Below are positions 34,900-46,600 of a DNA stretch of 64,000 nucleotides, one piece after another. The position numbers and the translations under genes are program-made. Source of the stretch: Diadema setosum (taxonomy: Eukaryota; Echinodermata; Echinoidea; Diadematoida; Diadematidae); assembly GCF_964275005.1 (NCBI RefSeq), contig NC_092700.1, positions 18,915,015-18,979,014 of the forward strand, written 5' to 3'. The stretch's first letter is position 1. Every line of letters begins with the position of its first letter. The notes under the pieces are model-generated. The model was not told where the DNA came from. It made no database searches and saw nothing but the letters and a program-made list of their open reading frames with translations.

Positions 34900-36275
34900 C
34901 TCTTAAACTGTAATTTTCCGAGTAGGCCTACTTGTACAATGCACCAAGTGCTTCGAAACAGTCGATAGGGCTTTTCTTGAATGACATACGCACCGATGTT
35001 TCGTGTTGTGTTTTGTAAACACATTGTTGTTGCTTAATTACCAACCCTGAAGCTAAAATGTATAAGCGCTGTAATAAAACAAGGAACTGAGTGGGACATG
35101 CATTTCGAATGAATGGTGAGGGACATGATGTACATACTGGATTGATCGGGAGTTACATGTTGTTACATGTTTTGTATCTTGAAAACAATGCCGAAATAAT
35201 ACAAGGGAAGTAATGCAATCGCCGCTGAATTGTAAATTCCGAGAAGAGCTGTAATTTTATGAAGTGATTCGAGGGTTCTTCTGCAATGTCGTAAGCACCC
35301 GTGTTGGGCGTTGTGTTTAGCCGCTAACACGTTGATATTGCTTAATTACCAATCCTGAAGCTACGATGCGTAAGCGTAGTAATTAAAAAAGGAACTGAGA
35401 CAGGGAACTAAGTCGGCTAGGGTAAAGCTATGTGCATTTCGATTGAATGCCGAGAGACATGAAGTAGATACCGGAGTGATCGGAAGTAATACACACTTGT
35501 CTCTTGAAAACAAAGGAAAAAGATGGAAGGGAAGTATTTAAAAGGCAATCGCTGCTGAATTGTAATTTTCCGAGTTGTACACTGCTGTAATTATTTTATC
35601 AAGTGATTTGAAGCAGTCGATAGGGGCTCTTCTGGAATGGCATACGCACCAATGTTGGTTATTGAGCTTTGCAAACACATTCATATGGTTTAATTGCCAA
35701 CCCTTAAGCTACATTTTATAAGCTCAGTAATTAAAAAGGGGGCTTAGACGGGGAACTGAGTCGGCTAGGGTAAAACTACGTGTATAATGAATGGTGAGAG
35801 ACCTGAAGTACTGTACCGGAGTGATCGGAAGCAATATACACTTGTACGTTTGTATGTTGAAAAATGCCAAAATAATGCAAGGAAAGTAATGCAATCACTC
35901 CTACACTGTAATTTTCCGAATACTGTCTTGTCCCAATTTTTTACGAAACACTCAGTCGATATTAGAGGGCTCTCTTACAATGACATAAGCACCGATGTTA
36001 TGTGTTGTGCTTTGCGAAAACAATGGTACAATGTATCGCTTAATTACCAACCCTGAAGCTACAAAGTATAAGCGTAGTAATAAAAAAAAGTAACTGATCA
36101 TGAGTCGGCCGTGGTAAGACTACTGAGCATTTCGATTGAATGACGAGGGACGCGGCGAGTATATACCTGAGAGATCAGAAGGTTATACAGTGTACATTAT
36201 TTTGTACAATCTATCGTGGAAAACAATGCCAAAATAATGCAAGGCAAGTAATGCACTTGCTCGTAACTGCCGAAA
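34900..36275 (+). repeat. diverged tandem repeat, four ~0.31-0.35 kb units
   Basis: The phrase TTAATTACCAACCCTGAAGC or a close variant occurs near 35034, 35341, 35690 and 36039 (spacings about 307, 349 and 349). Each unit has the same order of other phrases: GTAATTTTCCGA, CAGTCGATAGGGCT, CATACGCACCGATGTT, GGAACTGAGTCGGC, GAGTGATCGGAAG, AAAATAATGCAAGG. Units differ by many substitutions, so the array is old. Confidence 0.85.
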
Positions 36276-36279
36276 TGTG

Positions 36280-37115
36280 TGTAAATCAGGTAAATTGAAC
36301 TTTGATTGCTTGCTTGTCTGTTTGTTGTTTGACGATTAGTTTGTTTTTAGCCTTACCATTTCTCATCTCCGTGTCTTCATAATTATCATCCACGGAAGGA
36401 TCGTGATTTGTGTTTGCATTTCTTGGAAACTACATTTATGTTGTACATGTAATCAGTGAAGTTTTCGAACAGGGTTTTGCATGATTTATTGATTAATCTT
36501 GCTGTGTCAAAGCGTTCAAGCAGAAAATGTGTCAGAAAATTAGGCGCTTTCTCGTACAAAGCTATTGCAATGTATAATAAACACTGCGAAGACGTTTTTT
36601 CATCTCATGCAGATATTTCATCCGCTTTGTCTCGCATTTCCTTGTGTGTTTTTCCTTACTTTGTTTCTAGCTTTACACACGCAAATTAGGTGTCATTATG
36701 AATCCGAAAGAAATGGTTCTTTACAAATAAGAAAACCAGTTGAACATATCATACCCATACTACAGCCTCCCACTAAGTCTTACAGCTTTTGAAAGTAAAT
36801 AAGAATGGAGAGCTGTGAGCGCTCCATGTTTCTGTTAAAGAGGTTCTAAGTTTTGTTGTTATTAGAAGGTGAAAAGGGGGGGGGGTACAAGTGTTAACAC
36901 AACTGAACGTCTTTATATGACACCAAGCGTGCTTCAGCTTGAACACGCAATTACAGTATTTGTGACGGATTTAATCGCACTCGTCGCCTTGCGAGAATAA
37001 GTTATAGCTACATGTTGCTTTAATTCCTGAGATAACGACTTAGTGTGTCTTGAAAAAAGGGAAAAGCAGTAATTTCGTGTACAGGAAATTGGAAATTGAG
37101 TCACAAAGAATGCCA
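36280..37115. other. intergenic, nothing recognised
   Basis: No exon with splice support, and no repeat shared with other parts of the window. Confidence 0.45.
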
Positions 37116-37347
<232 letters not shown>

Positions 37348-37927
37348 GACATTACCATCCTCACACACACATACACACACACACACACAAGAAGCGTTCT
37401 ATACCTGTAAACATACATTTGTCAATCATATTCTAATGCTCAACAAACTGAATTCAACTGAGCAACATACACGCAGGTTTCCGCAACTTTCTCGTTTATA
37501 TTCCTATCTCACTAAAACTGCCATTTATTCTACTAAGTACATGTATTTTGTTTGACTCTTACTACAACTTGGACTCGGGGTTAATTTTAGTCCTCATCTG
37601 TGGTAATCTATGTAATTGATCACATTAGTAAAATACCAACTTGCAGATTACCGATATAATCGTATAATTGGAGGGTAGAAGACGGCCTTTACGAGTTGGA
37701 CTAATAAGCTAGTTCTTTCGGAGTTAGCTCATGGGCACATTGGTACAAATGACCTTTCTTTTTTCTCAGTCGGTCAGGGGCACTTCACTCGTTTTCAGAG
37801 CGACATAATGGATAAACTTTACGATGTATGCGAGTCATCAATCCTGGTCAAACCAAGAATGAACTTGGGAAGACCAGATGACCACAATGATCCGCCAAAT
37901 AACACTTGGGAAAGCATCCATAGCCCT

Positions 37928-38148
37928 GTCTTAAAAAAAAACCAAACAAACAAACAAACAAACAAACAAACAAAAACTTGTGATAGAAATCAATCAATCA
38001 TGAAAGCTGCAATCAATCGCAACCTGTGATTGATTGATTGCAGTTCTCCATCTTAATTTCAATCATAACTTTTTATAAGATGGATTTGCATTCAATCGTA
38101 AAGTTGTGATTGATTTGAATCAATCACAAGTCTTTATAAGACAGGGCC
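37928..38148. mobile_element. MITE with GCCCTGTCTTA termini
   Basis: GCCCTGTCTTA near 37923 is inverted as TAAGACAGGGC near 38138-38148. Inside, ACTTGTGAT and several GATTGATT/AATCAATC strings pair. An (AAAC)n run lies near the left end. Confidence 0.6.
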
Positions 38149-38737
38149 CATGTCATTAATTTGCATTGAATGTATTCACAATTTTTTTCTGTTGATATTG
38201 CCAATTACAGTACCATTTTTGCTGTCAGGTGGACGTACTGGCTAGCAGCATTTATAAGGATTACATGAATAGTCAATACATCACAGATGCTTTAATATGC
38301 CAATGAATTAAAAAACCAACATGTCTGTTGGTACGAATGACGTTTTTCTGCTCATGCTCAAAATGGAACTCCAAGTTGGCTAATTGGACACGGGAAGAGT
38401 GACTACAGCATGACGACGTAGATTAAAGCGCAGGGAAACTTTATTAAAAATTCAGTCGACAAATTTGTACAGAGATCATGATACATTTCACACATTAAAT
38501 AGATTTAAATCTTGTCACGATTCGTGATTGTTTTATAAGCCATGAAACTCCATTAATAATCTTCAAGTGATCTGAAAAAAAAATATCAGTAAAACAAACA
38601 ACAAACAAACGCCGACTTTTCTTTAAAAAAACCTAGAATCACATTTATACTGCTCGTTGATGTAAATGTAAGGATTAAAGGAAAAGAAAACGAAGTTTGA
38701 TGCATCTTATAGGGATCAAGAGTTTCAGTGTACTTAA

Positions 38738-39071
38738 AGGAATGGAATTACTTTTTGCTGAGAACGGGATTCAGGTTATTTCACTTTTTGCAAGATAATT
38801 AGAAATCACTTATGAAATATTGAAGAGCATACAGTTCTGAGAGTTCCGAGAGTTCATTTGACAAACATTATTGACTATGGAATGGCCGAGATATCCAAAA
38901 ATATCTGAACATCTTAGCCATTTTCAAAACCGATTTTCACGAAATGACCTTTAAACTGCTCTTAAAATTGTATGTTCTTGAATACAGTATTTCAAATTAT
39001 TAATGGTTTCAAATTATCTCCTCAACAGTGAAAATCTGAATCCAAATCTAAACCAAAACTATACCATTCCT
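38738..39071. mobile_element. TTAA-flanked MITE (AAAGGGATGG family), copy 5
   Basis: TTAA at 38734-38737 and 39072-39075; the left end AGGAATGGAATTAC and the right end ACTATACCATTCC are inverted. Confidence 0.7.
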
Positions 39072-39079
39072 TTAAATAA

Positions 39080-40160
39080 CTGTCCATTGTATTTCCATTA
39101 TTTTGTGGGCTTATCCTTGGTGTCCATAAAGATTAATAGGCCGTTTCTTTGTCGGTTGACAATACACTGAATTTACATTTTGTTGCATACACACAAAAAG
39201 GCACTGTTTCAAAAAGACATACCAGCTGGCTAGAAAGACAATATACGCAATACCGAATTGAATACAAGAATTTGTTACATGTACTACACCAAATATTATT
39301 GAGATTGGGACGCTCTTTTGTTCGCTAGAATCACAAAGGGGACAGCTACATTCAACATCATGGTAGTTTTGCCATGTTCATGTACTTAAAGAGGGATTTA
39401 TTTGCATAAATGGACTATGAATTGAGCACATGTGTGTTGAATGGATTTCGGTGCCAGTCAATATCATATTAGAAAATGACTACACACTCATACAATTTTA
39501 CTTATTTATGTATATATTTATTTATTTTTTAACAACGTGTACCATTACATCAGTCATGTAAAGTACATCAAACAATTATTGTGTGCTGAGTACACTATAA
39601 TTATCAACCAAGTACCCGAATTAAATTCATTGTTCTGGTCCCTACACTGATTATGGACATTGTCGAAAAATTAGCACTTTGGCACTGTAATGCTTTTGCT
39701 TTAAATTTGTTTTTCTTTTTCACAGTATATTTCGCCAGTGACAAAAAAAAAAAAAAAAAAAAAAAAAATTGGCACATACTATAATCATTTCATTGAGAAC
39801 AAAGATTGTATTCAAGTTCAAGGTGATGTCAATATACACATCTTGGGGATATTTGGACGGAAGCATGACAGAAAAAAGTACAATTTTAGATTACACTGAC
39901 AGACAGCACTCTTCAAAACCATACATTATATACAGGATTGTATCTACAAAGATTGTCATTCTCGCATAAGGAAGGCTTGGACAATGCATGTATTGAATAT
40001 CTTTTCATTCAAAGCAAAAAAATGTAATGAGTTATTTCCATTCTTAGCGAGCAGATGGAATCACCACTGTTCAGTCAAGGGGGTGTTGGAGAAGGAGTGA
40101 AATCTTTTTGCAATTTGTGCGAATTTATGCAGAGGTTCCGTAGCATGATAATTGAATGCT
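39080..40160. other. intergenic, nothing recognised
   Basis: AT-rich, with a run of about 25 A near 39745. No supported feature. Confidence 0.4.
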
Positions 40161-40163
40161 TAC

Positions 40164-40228
40164 CATTTCACTGGCTTTGATGTTCCATGCCCCAAGCCGC
40201 TCTTCCATGAGAGTCTGGATATGGAGAC
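40164..40228 (-). CDS. possible orphan internal exon
   Basis: On the minus strand a pyrimidine tract and AG precede GTCTCC, and ATG|GTAAGC ends the exon: 65 bases, phase 1-0, reading LHIQTLMEERLGAWNIKASE then M. Base composition and splice sites look coding-like, but I recognise no family and find no partner exons nearby. It could be chance. Confidence 0.25.
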
Positions 40229-40239
40229 CTAAAAAGAAG

Positions 40240-42200
40240 CTCTTGATCTGAACAATTTTAAGAGGTATTTCAAAGGAAATGTTGAAATCCTGGAACTTGG
40301 AGGTAATCTTGTACATAATAACTACAAATGTACTTTAAGTGTTTCTTCATATCTCCTTGTCATTAATACCCCCGTACTGAAAAAAGAGAATATTTGTACA
40401 TGTACCTCATAAAAAACGTTGACACACAACCATCTTGCTCACATTAAATTGTGCAAAATATTGTTCGCAAGATTTAGCACTTGAATGTTAAATCTTTCAA
40501 ATTAAGTACCAGTACCAGTAACTGCCTAGTGTGTGTTTCTGCGAGTTTAGTAGCATTTCACAAGTTGAGAAGTACAATTTTTAGTCATTTTCTTTGCATG
40601 TCCAATATTCTTTGCACATTTAAGCAATTACTGCTGAAAATATTGCATGGGACAGCAGCTGCTGTTGTTGCTGTTGGCTAGGGATTTAGTATTTTAGGAA
40701 TAATGCATACTTAAGCAAAAGTGCTATCTTTTGTTAGTGCAATTTACATGTATTAACACCTGTGATAGAGCACATAACTTCTCGGCGGCACGGAGCATGG
40801 GTAAAAAGGAGAGATTCTTGTTTCTTTTTCCTTTTCTAACACCTCTGTGATTCAACCAAAGGCTAAAGAAATGCACAAATACATATTCCAAAGACTCCAA
40901 GACTAGTTTTGGGTGTCCAAAAGTGAAATCGTGTCTTCAACCTTTCCAGATCATTAAATCAGGCCAGTGTCTTGCGGATGGAAAAACTCAACTTTCCTTG
41001 ATCACATCATTTGCATAATAGATGGAGTGCAGCATTTGCGATCAGAAAACTCATAAATTGTTTGAACTAGTCCTTCCATGATTACATCAGAATGTTGTGC
41101 CTTTACATACCGGTAATCTTCATAAATAGTATCTCTACACTCAGAATGATAACTGCAGAGTCTTATAAAATTCAATATAATAAGGATCTTTTCTTTGATG
41201 ATTAGATCAATTTGCTGAGGAAAATACACAATTTAATCAAAATATTAGTCATCACAAAGAAATTTAAACAATATTCTCCTCTCACATGAAAGAAATTAAA
41301 AACCAAACAAACAAAAACACTCAAACACATTGAAAAGAATGTTTGACACTCCTATAAGCTTAAATCATAAACACATGTGTACATGCTTTGCTATAGAAAC
41401 TATCAATCACATTCGAGGTACACTGTATGTACAATAGTTATGACATAAATTACATGTATGTGTTAAAAAAAAGTTTATCCACATGATAACTTCTCACACA
41501 AAACTTGGAATGATATTTCGAAGATTATGAATGATTATGGTTGATATACATTGTATATATATTTTTTTATCGGAAGCAGCAGTAGAAAAATCCCTACAAC
41601 ACACAAATGCACATCACTAAACAAGTATTCTTTAAGTTTTCTTCACAACACAACGCTGTGGTCTAATATGGAACGAATCCTCTCTACAATTTGCACATGA
41701 ATGCGTCTCATTTTCGACAGTAAACTTCACACACAAGCAGATCACAATCTCCATTTCACGACAAGTGACGGATTTACATTCTCATCATTGCAGAAGAATC
41801 ACATCAAAACATGCTTGATAGAGAACAAATATGTTAGACATATATACAACAAGATCCTCTGAGAAGCACATGAGCATGCAGGACACAGCAAATCGAATCA
41901 ATACCGTCAGATCAGCCGATCCATGTTATACAATACATACACACGATTATATATATATTTTTCAAATGTGTTTATCGCCACATTATTTGTGGTAATTGCT
42001 CCTACAAACACAACTTAGTGCATGACTGAATCCAAATCTCTTGAATGTTGGCATGATTAGGCTCCATAAATTACTAATCGACCGATTAGACATCTGATGA
42101 AGATAAATTAACAATTTGATTTGATCTGATGATGATAAATCAACAATTGCATCGACATTGGACATCTGATGAAGATAAATTAAACGCTGAATCTCACATA
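40240..42200. other. intergenic, nothing recognised
   Basis: No supported gene. The phrase CATCTGATGAAGATAAATTA occurs twice near 42090 and 42163, a short local repeat. Confidence 0.4.
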
Positions 42201-42209
42201 CAGTTTACA

Positions 42210-42902
42210 TGACCCTGCATCACAAAACCACCACCAAAAAGTCGCCAGGCGTGGATTTTAAATTGAGGGTGGATTCTGAAAGAGCAGACTCTAACAGCTT
42301 TAAAAATGACACTTCCTGAAATACAAAGGGACTTTCCAAACCCATCTAATGGTGGAAAATATGTACACACTCTTTGAAAACTGTGTACTGACAAAAGAGG
42401 CTTTGAAGTTTATAGGGTCGAGTGTAGTGCCTACAATGTAATTTTATCCCATTGTGCTCTATGCAAAGAAAGGAACAAGAGAGCGGGACATAGAGCTCCG
42501 TGGTAACCACTTATGAAGGGATATCATACTAAACTGAAAGTTTGCACATCATCAAGTACATTCTATTCATGACCGATACTAACTCACGAAGACACAGCAT
42601 CACCCTTCCAAAAGATATCAGGGTTGAAAGTGATGAGTTCTTAAAGCGTTTCTGGTGTCTCAAAATCTGTTAATCTGAGAAAGCCTACATCAGACCGAAT
42701 CAAAGTATTCTTGAAAAAAAAAATGCAGAAAGATAATCTCCCATTTGTTTTATGGTCCTAAATTTCAGAAATATATGGAGGGAGAAGTGCTCTTTCAGAA
42801 AATATCAAAAACTATGCATTGACTCGATTTCCTTTTCATCTGTTTTAGGTCCTCACTGAACATCAGGTAGTGTGACTTTGTTGGTTTTGTGATGCATGGT
42901 CA
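42210..42902. mobile_element. probable TIR element (TGACCMTGCATCACAAAACCA)
   Basis: TGACCCTGCATCACAAAACC at 42210-42229 is matched in inverted form at 42882-42902 (ggttttgtgatgcatggtca). No coding capacity; the target-site duplication is unclear. Confidence 0.55.
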
Positions 42903-43318
42903 CATACATATGCACAGTTTTGATTAAGTGGGAAAATGTAAGTGCAGCAGAAATTCACTTGCAGGGGTACTATCTTACTCCAAAAAACATAGTCCCTTAT
43001 TTTCCATGTGTTCCCCTCATGCCTTGAGCGACTTCAATAGTCCTGTCCTCAGCAGGTTTATTCCTGGGATATCAGATAGGAGCTTATAATTACTATGACC
43101 AAATCAATAATATTTGAGCAGGTTGTTGGCAAAACCAACATACAATATCCAGGATTACGACTTCCGAATGCATTTTTGCATTAAAAGGAACACCCCTGGT
43201 GCAATTGTGGCCCAAATCCCCCCCCCCCCCCCCTTCAATACAATGTACCAGGTAATAAGAAGCAACTTCTGATAGTATATCATGCATATGGACACATACA
43301 GTGTACACTTGTTGTACA

Positions 43319-43324
43319 TTTATT
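43319..43324 (-). promoter_or_regulatory. poly(A) signal of the mosaic protease gene
   Basis: AATAAA on the minus strand, 118 bases beyond the protease stop codon. Confidence 0.65.
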
Positions 43325-43441
43325 TGTAGTCACATTCTATTGATTGGTGAGTCTCTACAATCAGCTCCCACATTATAATAACATGTAAGACTATTGTCCC
43401 CAATAACCTGATTTATCATATTGCAAGATGATTGACACGAA

Positions 43442-43606
43442 TCAGTTGTCATTCATTGTCTGCAGTATCCAGTCCACGAAGAGGGATGTTCTCGCGTAGA
43501 TGCCAGGGAATCCTGCATAGGCACACCCAACACCTCTGCTGGTCACGCCTACCAGATGCCAGCGACCATCACCACCTTCACACACCAGTGGGCCTCCGCT
43601 ATCCCC
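43442..43606 (-). CDS. protease exon: catalytic Ser and stop
   Basis: It starts [20 protein letters not shown] and ends QTMNDN before TGA at 43442-43444. [10 protein letters not shown] replaces the usual SWG by SRG at position 215. Confidence 0.93.
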   Translation of the reverse strand, partial: GDSGGPLVCEGGDGRWHLVGVTSRGVGCAYAGFPGIYARTSLFVDWILQTMNDN

Positions 43607-46600
43607 CTGTGGAGTTTTACAAGAAAAAAGATGATCCCATGAGAATTATTACTACACGTACGATGAATACGACATATAGCAACTTGTTTCTCTTAGTCTC
43701 ACACCTCATAACTTGCGTGGTCTTTGTTGACATACATGTACGTGTACATACACAGTGGACACATGCTACGGAACATCGCTTTTTAGATCTGTGCACAATC
43801 GACAAGCAAGTATTTCATATTCACTGCTTGACTGACGAATTAAATCTCACATCAACAGACGATTGCTAACTGATTGATTCATAAATTGTTGTGGATTAAC
43901 CCTAACCAGGCTGGGTGTTTGTTTTGGCTGTTCCGTGGTTGGGATTGCGCAATTGCCATAAAACTTGGCGTGTACGTTTCCAGTGGCATCATCTACCAAA
44001 CTAAAAAAAAAAAGAAGAAATTCTCATTCTTCATATTTCAAATTCATGAATAATGCCAATTATTGAGTGAAATCAAACATTTTGCTCTAAATCAGAAAAT
44101 AAAGCCACTAGAATCCTAACATTTGGTGTAAATATTCTTTGTAGCATTCCTTACAATATACTTTAAAAAAAAAAATCAAATTCAATTTCTGATGTATTCT
44201 ATTATTTTATGAATTTCTTACGTATGTCCTTGTCATTCACCTCCTTTTGTTATTTTTTCCACAAAATTAATCACAGAACCTTTTTCAGGCATAATCATTC
44301 TAGAAAGACTTGATTTTATCCAATGAAAGTGAAGAAAAAAAAAATATTTGGAATTAGGTGAGAAAATTCCATTTGCATTGACTTTGTACAGAAAATCATG
44401 TTTTTGAGCCACTTTTGGTCAGTCGAGCATGAATTGTATTTTTACTCCTAAAATTATCTGGTTCGGCAGCGTCGTAACGTATGACCGATTTTTGCAAGAA
44501 AGGTGTCATAAGATGTGTTCATTCACCCCCCCCCCCCCCTCCCAACACCCCGGCCGCATTAGGGTAAAAAAGTTTCCTTGATTAGTAGATTTAGTTTTCA
44601 TGTTCAATTTGTTTGTTATTTTGCATGTTACTGACTTCTTAGAACGATTATAAGTTCTTTCATGCAAAAACAAGCAAACATACAAACAAAATATAAACAC
44701 CAGGGGCCTACAATTCCTTTTGGCCGGTAATTTTGATAACCCTGTGTGTGAGAACTCCATAGAAATTTGTGCAACATTCAACCAAAATGTTTGCGGACAC
44801 TGGCCCTCTGAAATGGGTTTGATGGAGGGAAAATCCGACTTCGGAGAAGAATAATGCTGTTTCCATGGGAACGCACCTGACAGGAGTCGACGCCCCCCTC
44901 CTCATATCCGGCACATATCTCCGAGTCCGCATAGACTTCGCCTTGATAGTATCCGTAGCAGGTGTCAAAGTCAATGAGCTGAACAAGAGCCTTCTGTAGA
45001 ACGTGGGAGATTACTCCTGCCAAAGCACAAACAAGACATGAATTCTCATTTACTCCGAGAGACCTACAATTGTACCATGGCACAGATCTACTGGGGGCAT
45101 GTTGCATGAAACTATTATCCTGAGAAAACTTAGGTAACTTTGTAACAGTTTGCTTTTCTCCTGCGTTCAAGTCAAAGGCAGAATTGTGCAAACATGAGGT
45201 TTCAGTTCTTACAGGAGTATTTCCCAGGTAGAAAGTTTTAGACAACAGGACCCTGGTTTAAATGCACCAACATTTCCTGTTTTTCATCTCATTCTGTGTT
45301 GCTGCATAATCGAATTGAAGTTTAAGACTTGAAGATCTGAGCTATTCATGGGTTACAATGTATATAAATGCGGTTAAGCAATCATATATGTTACATAGGG
45401 GACCTCTCTGACGAGTGATTCATAGACTTGTACATGGTGAGGAAAATTTTGAATAACGTATAAAAACACTAACCCATTTTTTCTACTGGTCCAACCTTTC
45501 TGTCAGACCAGTAGGTACCCAGTTTTTCCATTTTTTTTTTTTTACTGGTTCATTCCTGAAAAAGTTACTGGTCTGACAGTGATTTTTACTGGTTGGGGAC
45601 TGTTAGACCAGTGCCAATGTGCAGCGTTGTATAAACAGTAGCATAGGAAACCAATGGAGAGAGCTATGCTAAGGTTGAGCTGGAATACTTCCTTCAGCCT
45701 TGAATACTCACAGTTGAATGAAATGACACATCAAAAGTGACAGGACAACACAACAGCTTTAAGGAAAACCACTTTTGTACCAAATAATACGCAACATGCT
45801 ATTGCATAACAATATTTTTATCTGCATTAAGTGCAGTTATCAGTTGCCTCATCATGTCATCCATGAGGACGGACTGAATTTGCTACAACACAATTTCCCA
45901 TAGACACCAGCCCAGGTACACTCGGGACTTGTCCTCAACGGGTTAAGTTCCAACATAAGTCATTAATTCTCACAAGTAAGCCCATCAGAACGGAGTTAAT
46001 TTTTTGGTGTGATTTTCACCTTGTCCTTGTTTGCATTTGTTTTTGCAGTTATGCTGTTTTGTGATATTTTTGAATTTTTTTTTTCCTCTTTTGATTTAAG
46101 AAAATGTGGAAGAGACAGGTACAGGAGGAACTCGGGAGGGTTGGTTTGAGAAAAGAGGATGCCAAAAATTGGGAGAGATGGCGAGAAAGTGTGAGAGCTA
46201 TTGCTGTGAGAGCAGTGAGGTAATTTCAGCCACGCCTGTTATCAAATACAGATCCGGATAAAAACTGGTATGATGATGATGATGATGATGATGATGACGA
46301 TGATGACGATGACGACGATGAAAACGATGACGACGATGACGATGATGACGATGATGATTTGGTGGTGCTGCAATTGTGGCAGCGGCGTAAAACAGTTATC
46401 TGTGCTGGTGGTGCTGTTTTTGGTGATGTTATTGGGGAGGAGTGGTATTGTACATTGTGGTGGTGTTGGTGATGTTGTGCTGGTGGTATTGATGTGGTTG
46501 TGGTGTGCATGTGCTGTTGGTGGCACCTGTGTGGTTGGGGCTAGTGGTAGTGGTAGTGGTAGTGTTGGTGTTGGTGTCAGTAGCATTGGTGGTGTCGGTG

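Noticed and set aside
34900-36275. CRISPR-like array
   Set aside because: Units are ~0.35 kb and diverged throughout, without short identical repeats and unique spacers; the genome is animal.
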